Assembly (NCBI GenBank): GCA_020831525.1
Contig: JAFIGH010000015.1
Location: 1 to 62,950 of the forward strand
Direction: 5' to 3'
Length of the DNA stretch: 62,950 nt
Source of the DNA: Opitutales bacterium
GTDB lineage: Bacteria > Verrucomicrobiota > Verrucomicrobiia > Opitutales > Oceanipulchritudinaceae
Below the pieces are notes generated by a model, which ran no database searches, was not told where the DNA came from, and saw only the letters and a list, made by a program, of their open reading frames with translations. Positions 1 through 10,019 of the stretch are shown here, one piece after another (the first letter of the stretch is position 1; each line of letters begins with the position of its first letter). A program made the position numbers and the translations under genes.

Positions 1-2
1 TG

Positions 3-104
3 AAAATCGCCGGAGCCGCCTGGCTCAACGCCACCGCTCAAACCATGATCGACACAAGAGCACTGCGCGCCAGCGGGCGGTGGAACGAGTTCTGGCTCAA
101 CTGA
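3..104 (+). CDS. Unrecognised protein, C-terminal tail only (enters from left edge)
   Basis: The frame is open from the first bases of the window and ends with TGA at 102-104, giving a 33-residue tail that ends RASGRWNEFWLN. Only the last codons are visible and no family is recognised. The next locus is a decayed toxin-antitoxin remnant, so this could be the end of a mobile-element gene, but nothing in the sequence shows that. Confidence 0.35.
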   Translation, partial: KIAGAAWLNATAQTMIDTRALRASGRWNEFWLN

Positions 105-192
105 CCAAAACTCCCCGCACTTTTAATCACGCCCGGCGGACAGCGGTGTCGTTTGAAGGACTTGACAGTATGCATCCCCCGGACCACAATAC

Positions 193-430
193 ATACTCAG
201 GAAGAAACGCGCCACTCTCACGATTGATCCCGAACTACATGCCCGGGCCAAGTCCCTTGGCCCGCCGACGCCGAACGACCGTTTCCGGGCTGTTCGAGAG
301 TTTTCTCCGCAGCCAGCCCCTTGAAGATGCATCCATCGTTGACAGCATGATCGGGAGCGCCGCCCTTCGCGAAGTCCCTCATGGACAAGATCCCCTTCGT
401 GACCGCTTGCGGGCAAAATATTTGCGCTAA
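193..430 (+). pseudogene. Frameshifted DUF6364-type antitoxin remnant
   Basis: Two adjacent frames together read like a complete DUF6364 antitoxin, the partner of PIN-domain toxins. Frame 1 (199-258) encodes RKKRATLTIDPELHARAKSL. After one extra G near 259 the next frame continues ARRRRTTVSGLFESFLRS, then SIVDSMIGSAALR, and ends with DPLRDRLRAKYLR and a stop at 430. The N-terminal part is the DNA-binding ribbon-helix-helix segment and the SIVDSMIGSAALR block is typical of the family. No ATG stands at the expected start (ATA at 193). Both the lost start and the single-base insertion point to a dead gene; a sequencing error could explain the insertion alone. The family is recalled by pattern. 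Confidence 0.6.
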
Positions 431-442
431 AGCTCACGCATC

Positions 443-529
443 ATGCGCGTTCTCATCGACTATCGCCGATCACCCATTCCCGCAATCAGCCCGAAGTCAT
501 TCATGGAGGCCCGCTCATTCCCAGGTTAG
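443..529 (+). pseudogene. Possible remnant of a PIN-domain (VapC-like) toxin start
   Basis: An ATG 13 bases after the antitoxin remnant begins MRVLIDY, close to the MRVLIDTN-type beginning of PIN toxins paired with DUF6364 antitoxins. The frame loses any PIN resemblance after seven residues and stops at 529. Position and first residues fit a deleted toxin gene, but seven residues are weak evidence. Confidence 0.25.
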
Positions 530-621
530 ACCGGGCCAAATCACGCTTGAATATCGATCGGATCCAAAAAGTAGCGCCGAAGGTGGGCCCTTCGATAGCC
601 CGCGGCAACGCCGTGGGTTAC

Positions 622-1032
622 TCATGGGGGCGGAATGTGCAGGGCTGGCCGGTGCCGTTTGGCGCGTATCCAGTTCATCATCCGGTGGATCGCGCGGCGG
701 CGGATCAGCCAGCGTTCCAAGCGCCATTTTCCGGGGAAATTCAACAGCATGATGCCAACCAGGATGGTCAACGCCCCTTGCCCGGGCAGCACGAGCATGG
801 CCAATCCTCCGAGAAGGAGAATTCCGCCGAGAAGATTCTTCGCGGCAAATAAAGCCATGCGCAGCTCCGGTCGAAGCCCGGGCCACAGCGGAACCTTTTC
901 GCGGATGAAATAATCCGCCGGCATGCGGACGATGAGGAGCGGGATCAACACCATGGACGCGAGGAAAACGACAACGCTCGCCCCGGATATCGAAACGACG
1001 AGGAGTTCGTTCGCTTGGATCCAGTCAATCAA
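622..1032 (-). CDS. PGPGW-type integral membrane protein (copy 1)
   Basis: A small membrane protein of about 136 residues with a hydrophobic segment near residues 12-35 and a second long one near 65-95 holding NLLGGILLLGGLAML and VLPGQGALTILVG, followed by a basic tail (RRRAIHRMMNWIRAKRHR). This fits the PGPGW family of putative transmembrane proteins, function unknown. A second copy at 12342-12803 is closely similar along its whole length. A TTG at 1032 behind AGAGG with 6-base spacing matches the start of that copy; a GTG two codons upstream is the alternative. It lies alone here, far from its paralogue. Confidence 0.75.
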   Translation of the reverse strand: MIDWIQANELLVVSISGASVVVFLASMVLIPLLIVRMPADYFIREKVPLWPGLRPELRMALFAAKNLLGGILLLGGLAMLVLPGQGALTILVGIMLLNFPGKWRLERWLIRRRAIHRMMNWIRAKRHRPALHIPPP

Positions 1033-1397
1033 AGCCACACCTCTTCTTTGGCTCGGGCGGATGGATTTCTATTTTTCACGTTCTATTGATTTCCGGGTTT
1101 ACCTCCGGGATTTCAAACACCAAGGTGCCGGCGGCACTCAGTCAAGGAGGGTGTAATGATGGCGGGCGACGGTTCCCCCAATGCAGACCACAACATCGCG
1201 ACACACTTTATAAAACCCAATTGAATTGTGCTCGGGTTTGCAGCTGCAAAACCTCATCCACGGCAATGGCGCGAAGGCTGTCGAATAGGGTCGAGGCGAA
1301 CATGGAAGAGTTCGTCGAAAGGTATGCAGGCCGAAGGAGGCAGGTTGTCCGCGTCTAAGCAGGATTGTAGATGATGCGGTCGCTCACTTTGCTGTGT
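1033..1397. other. Intergenic stretch, no gene recognised
   Basis: Between the PGPGW gene and the cytochrome gene. Short open frames on both strands have no recognisable composition or family pattern. I see no RNA gene, strong terminator or repeat. Confidence 0.4.
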
Positions 1398-2195
1398 TCA
1401 CGGGTTGAGCGGCCCCTCTGCTCGATTGTCAGGCCAGTCGGCTCCCTCAAGAATCCAAGCCTTTACCAAGGCAATATCCTCAGGTGCCAATCGATGGGCT
1501 TCCGCGGACTTCATCTCACTCACCTCACCGGAAACTATGGGCAGCAACCAGCTCGCTTCCGGGTCGTTGGGAACGACAAACACCTTTCCGCTTCTTCCCA
1601 CGTAGAAGTCATCACGCCGGTCCACACGGAATTCGGCGAGTTGCCTATTCGGCCCATGGCAACTGATGCATGAGGCTTCGAAAACCACCATCACGTCCCG
1701 CCAAAGATCAACCGCATTTCGATGAGGGGAATCTATAGCGCCGGATGCTACGGTTGCCGGGCTGGAATACGACTCGCTTTCAGTTTTTTCCAGCGGTTCA
1801 TTCGAAAGATGCAGCGGAATGTCCCGTTCACGAACGCCTAAATGAGTCACCGCTGCCCACGAACCGATCAGCGCGATCAGTGCCGCTACCGTCACCACTC
1901 CGGCGAGCCAAGGCCGGACCGGAAGCGCTCCTCTGGTGTGGGTGAATCGGCGCGAAATCATGGTGACGATCCATTGCCAGTGAAGCGCCACATGCACGAC
2001 CAGAATCGCCAGCAATCCAAGGCTGGCCCATGAATGAATCGTACCCCATTCGTGCCGTGACAAACTCCACAACTCGTGTGTGCGGTTCGTGCTTGGCGGC
2101 AATGGAAAGCGCAGAACATAACCCGAGGCAGCCATGACAAGCAGGCACACGGCGGCCAAAAGGTCGATAGTCAGATTGAGTAGAGAACGGTTCAT
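1398..2195 (-). CDS. Cytochrome b-like (DUF4405) membrane protein fused to a planctomycete-type cytochrome c domain
   Basis: 265 residues. The N-terminal half has three or four transmembrane segments (residues about 5-27, 55-80, 95-118) with histidines in HEWGTIHSWAS and VVHVALHWQW, as in DUF4405/cytochrome b561-like haem-binding membrane domains. The C-terminal half has one CISCH haem c motif near residue 177 followed by a segment resembling the Planctomycetes-type cytochrome c (PSCyt1-like) module, ending with KAWILEGADWP. The predicted role is transmembrane electron transfer, with haem c outside the cytoplasm. It starts with ATG at 2195, 51 bases after eno on the same strand. The redox partner is unknown. 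Confidence 0.7.
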   Translation of the reverse strand: MNRSLLNLTIDLLAAVCLLVMAASGYVLRFPLPPSTNRTHELWSLSRHEWGTIHSWASLGLLAILVVHVALHWQWIVTMISRRFTHTRGALPVRPWLAGVVTVAALIALIGSWAAVTHLGVRERDIPLHLSNEPLEKTESESYSSPATVASGAIDSPHRNAVDLWRDVMVVFEASCISCHGPNRQLAEFRVDRRDDFYVGRSGKVFVVPNDPEASWLLPIVSGEVSEMKSAEAHRLAPEDIALVKAWILEGADWPDNRAEGPLNP

Positions 2196-2246
2196 TACGG
2201 ATGGAAGCCAGGGCCCGGCCAGGCATTCAACGCGTTTCAGGAGGGC

Positions 2247-3602
<1,356 letters not shown>

Positions 3603-3657
3603 TCAGGGATAGTCTTGATAATGCGGCATTTGGTCAAGGGATCATACCGAATACAGC

Positions 3658-3685
3658 CCCCACTTTGGCAATCCTGTAAGTGGGG
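3658..3685. promoter_or_regulatory. Hairpin in the divergent eno / ubiB-like intergenic region
   Basis: An inverted repeat, CCCCACTT with a 12-base loop and AAGTGGGG, lies about 115 bases upstream of eno and 75 bases upstream of the kinase gene. It has no T-tract, so it is not an obvious terminator. An operator or leader structure is possible; its function is unknown. Confidence 0.3.
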
Positions 3686-3761
3686 TTAAACCCGATGGAA
3701 AGATAGGCGACGGAGATGATAGGCTAAATGACATGATGATCCCACTCGATATCTTGATTCA

Positions 3762-5438
3762 TTGATGAAATTCACCCCCAAATACCTCAAGCGCTACAAA
3801 GAAATCGCCCTGCTCCTCTGGCGATACGGTCGCTCCGACATCGTCGCAAAGATGAGCGAGGACGGTGCCATTGATGCCGACGATTTGGAACCCGCAGCTG
3901 AAGGAAAGGCGACGCCGGATCAGCTGGCGGATGATCTTGAGGCGATGGGGCCAACCTACGTGAAGCTTGGCCAGGTGCTCGCCAGCAGGCCGGATCTCCT
4001 GCCCGCGCCATATCTGAAGGCGCTGGCGCGACTGCAGGACAAAGTGAAGCCCTTCTCCTATGAAGAGGTGGAGAAGATTGTAACCAGTGAGTTGGGGGTA
4101 AAAATCTCCAGCGGATTTTCGCGTTTCGATAAAGAGCCGCTCGCCGCCGCGTCCCTTGGACAGGTGCACTCCGCAGCATTGCGGGATGGCCGGGAGGTGG
4201 TGGTGAAAATCCAGCGTCCCAACATCCAGACGCAGATTAAGGAAGACTTCGAAGTGCTCGCGGAGATCGCAGGATTTCTTGAAGCGCACACGGAAGCGGG
4301 CCGCCGCTACCGCTGGGCGACGATCATCGAGGAATTCCGGGTCTCGATTCAGCAGGAGCTGAACTACGAACTCGAAGCCCACAACCTGACGACCGTCGGA
4401 AAGAACCTCGAAGACTTTAAGCGAATCCAGATCCCCCAGCCGGTGGCCGACTATTGCTCCCGCCGCGTGCTCACGATGGATTACGTGAACGGTCGCAAGA
4501 TCACCGGGCTCGGACCGCTCGCCCCGCTGGAGATGGATGGAGCGCCGCTGGCGGAAGAGTTGTTTCGGGCCTATCTAAAGCAGGTCCTGGTGGACGGCCT
4601 CTTCCACGCCGATCCCCATCCGGGGAACGTCTTCCTCACGCAGGACGGGCGCATCGCCCTGCTTGATCTCGGAATGGTGGGCCACACCACGCCTGGCATG
4701 CAGGAGAGCCTTCTGAAAATCCTCATGGCGATCAGCCAGGGCAAGGGCGACAAGGCAGCCGAGCTGGTCATCGGGATCAGCAGCAAAGACGAGGGTTTCG
4801 ACGGCGCGGAACTCCGCCGTCGCATCGGCAAGCTCGTGGCCTCTCAGCAGAACCAGGGGCTCGAACAGATGAACGTGGGCAAGTCCCTGCTGGAAGTCAG
4901 TAGCAGCGCGGCGAAGAGCGGAGTTTTCGTTCCAAGTGAGTTGACCTTATTGGGAAAGACCCTTCTCCAGCTCGACGAGGTAGGGAAGATTCTCGATCCC
5001 GACTTCGATCCAAATGCGTCGATACGCCGCAATGTGGACGAGCTGATGACGCAGCGCACGAACAAGGAAACCTCACAGGGAAGCATTTACAGTTCACTAA
5101 TGGAGATGAAGGGTTTCATCAGCGAGCTACCCAACCGACTCAACCGGGTCATGGACATAATCACCGATCAAAAGATTGAGGTAAAGGTCAAGGCGGTTGA
5201 TGCCAGGCTGGTGATGGAGGGATTCCAGAAGATTGCCAACCGGATCACGACCGGAATCGTGCTGGCGGGGCTGATTCTGGGAGCGTGCCTGTTGATGAGG
5301 ATCGAGACGGGATTCCGCTTCCTTGGCTATCCGGGGCTGGCGATTATCTGCTTTTTGGCGGCCGCGGCCGGAGGCTTCTGGCTGGTCATCAGCATTTTCG
5401 TCCAGGACCACCGGAACCAGAAAAAATCACCCCGCTAG
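3762..5438 (+). CDS. ABC1/AarF/UbiB-family atypical kinase
   Basis: 558 residues. The UbiB/COQ8 family supports quinone biosynthesis or lipid metabolism as an atypical protein-kinase-like ATPase. Visible landmarks: the KxGQ motif as YVKLGQVLASRPDLLP (near residues 66-81), the Ala-rich nucleotide loop AAASLGQVH (128-136), VVKIQRP with the ATP-binding lysine near 149, the catalytic segment HADPHPGNVF and the metal-binding LLDLGMVG. Two hydrophobic segments at the C-terminus (about 500-550) anchor it in the membrane. A cardiolipin synthase starts 28 bases downstream, so the pair is probably co-transcribed, fitting a membrane-lipid role. Assignment to ubiquinone or menaquinone synthesis specifically is not supported. 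Confidence 0.9.
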   Translation: MMKFTPKYLKRYKEIALLLWRYGRSDIVAKMSEDGAIDADDLEPAAEGKATPDQLADDLEAMGPTYVKLGQVLASRPDLLPAPYLKALARLQDKVKPFSYEEVEKIVTSELGVKISSGFSRFDKEPLAAASLGQVHSAALRDGREVVVKIQRPNIQTQIKEDFEVLAEIAGFLEAHTEAGRRYRWATIIEEFRVSIQQELNYELEAHNLTTVGKNLEDFKRIQIPQPVADYCSRRVLTMDYVNGRKITGLGPLAPLEMDGAPLAEELFRAYLKQVLVDGLFHADPHPGNVFLTQDGRIALLDLGMVGHTTPGMQESLLKILMAISQGKGDKAAELVIGISSKDEGFDGAELRRRIGKLVASQQNQGLEQMNVGKSLLEVSSSAAKSGVFVPSELTLLGKTLLQLDEVGKILDPDFDPNASIRRNVDELMTQRTNKETSQGSIYSSLMEMKGFISELPNRLNRVMDIITDQKIEVKVKAVDARLVMEGFQKIANRITTGIVLAGLILGACLLMRIETGFRFLGYPGLAIICFLAAAAGGFWLVISIFVQDHRNQKKSPR

Positions 5439-5465
5439 AAGAATTTCCCGCAGAAAGAAACAAAA

Positions 5466-6731
5466 ATGTGGCTTATCATTACCGCCACGATCCTACTGAC
5501 GGTGTTCGGCACCCTGGTGTTCGTCAACCTCAATTTGGGAGAAAAGCAGATCCACTACGAACTCGGACACGAATTCGAGGTCGGAGATCCGCAGTTTCTG
5601 CGGAGCATGGGACCATTGCTTGGGCAGCAGGTGCTACCGGGCAACCGGGTTGCGGCACTGCACAACGGCGACGAGATTTTTCCCGCGATGCTCAGTGCCA
5701 TTCGCGCAGCCCGGGAAACGATCACATTCGAAACCTTTGTCTACTGGTCGGGCGAGGTCGGCCTAAGGTTTTCCACCGCCCTGAGTGAAAGGGCAAATGA
5801 TGGCGTAAAAGTGCACATCGTCCTCGATGCGGTCGGGTGCGCCAAGATCGACGCGGACTACCTGGAGCAAATGAGAGCGGCGGGCGTTCAGATCGAGCAC
5901 TTTCATCCGGTCAAATGGCACACCGTGGCCCGCATCAACAATCGCACCCACCGAAAGCTGCTGGTCGTCGATGGCCGGATCGGCTTCACCGGCGGGGTGG
6001 GAATCGCCGATGCATGGCGGGGAAACGCCGACTCAGAAGACCGCTGGAGGGATTCCCACTATCAACTCGAAGGTCCTGCGGTCGCGCAGATGCAGGCGGC
6101 TTTCTGCAACCACTGGATCAAGACAGGGGGCAGGGTCCTTGCCGGACCCGGTTATTTCCCCGAACTCAAGCCCCTCGGCGAATCATTCGCCCATGTCTTC
6201 AGAAGTTCGCGGGGCGAGGGCAGCGAAAACGTACGGCTGATGTATTTGCTTTCGATCACCTCGGCCACCCGGAGCATCCGCCTGCAGGCGGCCTATTTCG
6301 TGCCGGACGAACTGGCGATCCGGACATTTGTCTGCGCCCGCAAACGCGGAGTGACGGTCGAGATCATCGTTCCGGGGCCTCACACGGATTCAGAAATGGT
6401 CGCCGGCGCGTCGCGCTCGTTGTGGGGTGAGTTGTTGGATGCCGGAGTAGAAATCCACAGGTATCAACCGGCGATGTATCATTGCAAGATTCTCATCGTT
6501 GACGATGTGTGGGTCTCCGTCGGTTCGACGAATTTCGACGACCGGTCGTTTCGTCTGAACGACGAAGCGAACCTAAATGTGTATGACGCCACCTTCGCCG
6601 CAGAGCAGATTACCACGTTCAATGCGGACAAAGCAAACTCGCGACGGATGACGCAGGCGGAATTCAAGAACCGGTCAGCGGCTAGAATGCTGTGGGAGCA
6701 GATTGCGGTGTCTGTGCGGCGGCAGTTATGA
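5466..6731 (+). CDS. Cardiolipin synthase / phospholipase D-family phosphatidyltransferase
   Basis: 421 residues with an N-terminal membrane anchor (residues 2-21) and two PLD domains. HKD motif 1 is THRKLLVVDGRIGFTGG (near 160-176) and HKD motif 2 is YHCKILIVDDVWVSVGSTNF (near 338-357). This is the bacterial ClsA/ClsB-type layout, joining phosphatidyl groups to make cardiolipin at the inner membrane. It follows the UbiB-like kinase by 28 bases and probably shares its transcript. The exact Cls subclass cannot be decided by eye. Confidence 0.88.
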   Translation: MWLIITATILLTVFGTLVFVNLNLGEKQIHYELGHEFEVGDPQFLRSMGPLLGQQVLPGNRVAALHNGDEIFPAMLSAIRAARETITFETFVYWSGEVGLRFSTALSERANDGVKVHIVLDAVGCAKIDADYLEQMRAAGVQIEHFHPVKWHTVARINNRTHRKLLVVDGRIGFTGGVGIADAWRGNADSEDRWRDSHYQLEGPAVAQMQAAFCNHWIKTGGRVLAGPGYFPELKPLGESFAHVFRSSRGEGSENVRLMYLLSITSATRSIRLQAAYFVPDELAIRTFVCARKRGVTVEIIVPGPHTDSEMVAGASRSLWGELLDAGVEIHRYQPAMYHCKILIVDDVWVSVGSTNFDDRSFRLNDEANLNVYDATFAAEQITTFNADKANSRRMTQAEFKNRSAARMLWEQIAVSVRRQL

Positions 6732-6991
6732 CTGCCACGCCTTTCGAAGGGTTCGCCGGATTGGCTCCGCCGACCCAACCCGAGCGGCTTTGGGTTGATC
6801 CGCCGGCCCCCGGAGGAACGGGAGGACGTATAGTAGTAGAACACCCCATTTCCGGGAACGGCGCCAAGGCTTATACTCTCACGTGATTTTTCCGGATTGT
6901 TCAAGGCGCTCGGGTGCGACCTTCCGGGCTTTATGCGGCTTTCTTCCATCCATTGTATGCCCTCGGAACATCGAGGGGTCACCCCCGTTTC

Positions 6992-7495
6992 ATGACGACT
7001 ACAATCCACACCCCGCGCGATCTGTTCTTCGATCAACTCCGCGAGATCCACAGCATGGAGGTCCAGCTTTGTCAATCCATGCCGGATCTCGTGGCATTGT
7101 GCACAAACGAGTCATTGCGGGAATTGCTCGAAAACCATATCAGGCAGATTGGCATTCAAATTGCGGAAATCGCCGCGATCTTCGAACGGCATGGCCAGTC
7201 CCCGGGCGGTGACACGTGCAAGGTCATCGCCGGACTGATCGAGAGAGGCACAACCCACCTTGAAGCCGTGGAGGTTCCCCACACACGGGACCTGATCGTG
7301 ATCGCCCATTGTCTTCGCATCGAGCACTACGAGATGGCGGCCTACGAAATCACGACCCGACTGGCGGGCGGGCTTGGAATGATGCGTGAGCCGGCAATCC
7401 TCGGCGAGCTTCATGCGGAGGAAAAGGCTATGGCCTTTTTGCTTTTGAAGTGGGATTCTCCGGCAGCAACGAAGGTGATATCGCCTATACAATAG
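6992..7495 (+). CDS. DUF892 (YciE/YciF-like ferritin-fold) protein
   Basis: 167 residues from the ATG at 6992; the open frame extends upstream without a better start. It begins TPRDLFFDQLREIHSMEVQL, the typical first helix of the DUF892/YciF family, a four-helix bundle related to ferritin-like di-iron proteins and often linked to stress responses. Glutamates and histidines recur through the helices (EIHSME, RIEHYEMAAYE, ELHAEEKAM), as expected for a di-iron site. It stands alone on the plus strand between the Cls gene and a convergent lipoprotein gene. Confidence 0.75.
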   Translation: MTTTIHTPRDLFFDQLREIHSMEVQLCQSMPDLVALCTNESLRELLENHIRQIGIQIAEIAAIFERHGQSPGGDTCKVIAGLIERGTTHLEAVEVPHTRDLIVIAHCLRIEHYEMAAYEITTRLAGGLGMMREPAILGELHAEEKAMAFLLLKWDSPAATKVISPIQ

Positions 7496-7538
7496 AAATC
7501 CTGTGGCGAATCATAGTCCTTCGATTGCCGAAGGGGTA

Positions 7539-7865
7539 CTATCTGCCGGCATCAATACGTGCCTTGGCTGCTTTGGCCTCGGCTTCCGCTTTCAGCTTGT
7601 CGGCCTCGAGCTGGGCTTTCGTCGTTTCTCTTTCCGCCTCTATGTTGGCCTTGCTGATCGCGGCGGTCTCCTCGGCTTGGATATTTGCTTTCTCAGCGGC
7701 CTCGTCGACTGCTTTTATCTGGTGGTCGAGGCTGTCGACGGCGGCGTTTCTTTCAGCATCGATTTCTGCCTTCTTCGGGTCACATCCCGCGAGGAGGAGA
7801 AACGGAAAGGCAATCAGGCAGAAGGACATTTTCTTCAGGTTGATGGATGACAGGATTGATTTCAT
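7539..7865 (-). CDS. Small coiled-coil lipoprotein
   Basis: About 108 residues. A signal peptide ends in the lipobox LLLAGC (cysteine near residue 27 from the ATG at 7865). The rest is charged, alanine- and glutamate-rich coiled coil (AEIDAERNAAVDSL, KANIEAERETTKAQLEADK) ending in ARIDAGR. It is predicted to be a lipid-anchored helical rod. It faces the DUF892 gene convergently. No known family beyond generic lipoprotein. Confidence 0.7.
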   Translation of the reverse strand: MKSILSSINLKKMSFCLIAFPFLLLAGCDPKKAEIDAERNAAVDSLDHQIKAVDEAAEKANIQAEETAAISKANIEAERETTKAQLEADKLKAEAEAKAAKARIDAGR

Positions 7866-7929
7866 GATCACCAGTTTATGCCATATTCGTCCGTCTTGCT
7901 ATGGAGTTAAGCCCTACCTGAGAATTGCG

Positions 7930-8109
7930 TCAGTTGTTGATCCATACATCGCGGATGCGGGCTCCGGCGAGTTGCTTGGCGGCTAGGTTTGCCAACAAAA
8001 CCTTCGCAGTAAGTTCCTGCGCAACGATGAGCGGCAGCTGGTCCGGAGGTGCGATAATCAGCGGCGGGGTTGACTTGATTTTTGAGACTAAAATAATAAT
8101 CTTGTTCAT
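7930..8109 (-). CDS. Possible small protein, unrecognised
   Basis: A 59-residue frame from the ATG at 8107-8109, starting MNKIIILVSKIKS and ending QLAGARIRDVWINN. The alternating helical pattern (LIVAQELTAKVLLANLAAKQL) looks protein-like, but no ribosome binding site or family is evident. It may be spurious. Confidence 0.3.
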   Translation of the reverse strand: MNKIIILVSKIKSTPPLIIAPPDQLPLIVAQELTAKVLLANLAAKQLAGARIRDVWINN

Positions 8110-8272
8110 GGAGTCGATTTCCGCGTTCGAGGTACGATGTAAGGTTACTTGACGTCGGTTTAGGATGAAATGGGGTAAAATACTACCTGCATGGCCCGTC
8201 CTATCACGCAAAGAAGACCGTCGAGCCTTCTCTCACATTTCCTGCTCAGGGGGCGGCAACCTCTGGAAGGGA

Positions 8273-8353
8273 AGGTAGCAATGAACCCCATACATCTAAT
8301 GCTCCCCCCGGTGTAGGGTGTGGGCGAAATCAACAAATTCCCCTCACCACAAG
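8273..8353. repeat. Imperfect direct repeat, copy 1
   Basis: About 80 bases that resemble 12956-13039. Shared blocks are AGGTAGCA, TGAACCCCAT, CGGTGTA followed by GTGTGGGCGA, and a final TTCCCCT and CAAG, with equal spacing between the first three blocks. Reading frames on either strand are not conserved between copies, so this looks like a non-coding or regulatory repeat. Confidence 0.45.
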
Positions 8354-8439
8354 CTCTGCGGTGACGTCGATCCGGCGGGGAGGCGTGTGCCTGTTGGTTG
8401 TTTGCGGTTTGCGGATGAAACCAGCGGAGAAGGAATCGA

Positions 8440-8859
8440 TTGGCCAAAAACGAAACAGCATCGCGGACGCCGGGATCCACACCACCAAAGCGAGTCATGA
8501 TTGGAGGCGGCATCGGCATCACCCCGTTCCTGAGCGTCGTGGCGGCGGAAACGTTCGCCAACTGCTCGGGCAGGTCCACTTTGACTTACTCGACCCCGGA
8601 CCCGGCTTCGGCTGTTTACCTCACCGAATTGCGGAACCGCGCGGAAGAGCTTTCCACGCATTCCTTGGTCGAGCATTACTCCGGCGAGGAAGGCTTCATT
8701 GACCGAGCCTCCCTCGAAAACTTGCAGAGCCGACCGCTGTCCGAATACCTCTTCATGACCTGCGGGCCCGCGCCCATGATGAATGGGCTGAAAGCATTTC
8801 TTACCGAGGCCGGGGTCAGGAATCGGCAGATCCTGACGGAGGACTTTGAGATTCGTTGA
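8440..8859 (+). pseudogene. Ferredoxin/flavodoxin reductase NAD-binding domain, 5'-truncated remnant
   Basis: About 139 residues matching only the C-terminal NAD(P)-binding half of FNR-like oxidoreductases: RVMIGGGIGITPFLSV (dinucleotide-binding loop), AVYLTELRNRAEEL, GFIDRASLENL and MTCGPAPMMNGLKAFLTEAGV, ending ILTEDFEIR. The FAD-binding beta-barrel that should precede it is missing, and in-frame stops lie just upstream (TGA at 8416). The only start is a TTG at 8440 with a short unrelated leader. It probably derives from a larger ferric-reductase-like protein; a free-standing NAD-binding domain is less likely. The AI-2E gene follows immediately. Confidence 0.65.
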
Positions 8860-8869
8860 AAGGCAAGAT

Positions 8870-9982
8870 ATGTTGGCTACCCATTCATCCCTTAGACCGG
8901 CCCAGCCGGCGCAGTCTTTCGCGACGCGGGTAGCGACCGTCGTGTTGATCACGAGCTTGTTGCTGATCCTGTTCCTCGCCATGTGGAAGGCCGCCGAGGT
9001 GCTGCTGTTGGCCTTCGCGGGCATTCTCCTGGCACTGATCCTGCGGACAGCGGCCAACGTGGTTTCCCGCTGGACGCGGCTCAAGGTCCGGTGGGCTCTA
9101 TCCCTGGTGCTGCTGCTTCTCACGGCGGCGACGGTTGGAACGGTGTGGCTGGCGGCACCACGGATCGCTTCGGAATTCGGTGAACTGCGGGAAAACCTGG
9201 CTGCCTCGGTTGACCAACTGGCCCACCAGGTAATGCGGCTTCCCGGCGGCGAGGCCGCTGCCGACAAAGCGAACGAAATGCAGGAAAACATGGACAATGA
9301 CTCGGAGATCTGGAAACAGATCGGCGGTATATTTTCCAGCACCTTCGGTGCGATCGCCGGGATTTTGATCTGTGGCGTCATTGGGCTTTTTCTCGCCTAT
9401 GATCCACGCCTTTACCTGGCCGGCTTGTTGCGGCTGGTGCCGTTGGAGAAACGGGAACGCAGCTCTGAGGTCATCACCGCGATGGGCAAGACGCTGCAAG
9501 GGTGGATACTGGGGCAGCTCATTTCCATGGTGTTTCTGTTCGCCACCACATGGATCATGCTCGCCCTGCTGGGTGTGCCGCTGGCCTTCATCCTCGCCCT
9601 TCTGACCGGGATTCTGACCTTCGTGCCTTACATCGGGCCCATCCTCGCAGCGATCCCGATCCTGCTCGTGGCGCTGGTGGAGAGTCCGCAGTTGGCGCTC
9701 TACACCGGCTTGCTCTTCCTCGTGGTCCAGAACGTGGAGTCCAACATCATCATGCCGCTCATTTTCCAGCGGACGGTTCATCTGCCGCCGGCTTTGAGCA
9801 TCGTCGGCCAGTTGATCCTCGGCGGGATGTTCGGCGTGCTGGGATTTATCCTCGCCACCCCGCTCACTGCCGTGGCGGTGGTTCTGGCAAAGAAACTCTA
9901 TGTGGAGGATGTTCTGACCGATTCGATGGAAAACGAGGTCGAAGAGATGCCGACACTCGAGAATCAGAATCCCGCCAGCTAG
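8870..9982 (+). CDS. AI-2E family transporter (copy 1)
   Basis: 370 residues, polytopic. Typical AI-2E/TqsA/PerM layout: two or three N-terminal membrane segments, a soluble amphipathic stretch (about 95-170), then further segments with FVPYIGPILAAIPI and LVVQNVESNIIMPLIFQRTV, both family hallmarks. The ATG at 8870 is chosen because GAAAGG precedes it by about 5 bases; an upstream ATG at 8846 overlaps the reductase remnant. The substrate is unknown; members export quorum signals or act in sodium/proton exchange. A second copy lies at 15548-16654. Confidence 0.88.
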   Translation: MLATHSSLRPAQPAQSFATRVATVVLITSLLLILFLAMWKAAEVLLLAFAGILLALILRTAANVVSRWTRLKVRWALSLVLLLLTAATVGTVWLAAPRIASEFGELRENLAASVDQLAHQVMRLPGGEAAADKANEMQENMDNDSEIWKQIGGIFSSTFGAIAGILICGVIGLFLAYDPRLYLAGLLRLVPLEKRERSSEVITAMGKTLQGWILGQLISMVFLFATTWIMLALLGVPLAFILALLTGILTFVPYIGPILAAIPILLVALVESPQLALYTGLLFLVVQNVESNIIMPLIFQRTVHLPPALSIVGQLILGGMFGVLGFILATPLTAVAVVLAKKLYVEDVLTDSMENEVEEMPTLENQNPAS

Positions 9983-10019
9983 CACAAAGCGCGCGGTTGG
10001 GGCCGCACGGCCTAACACG

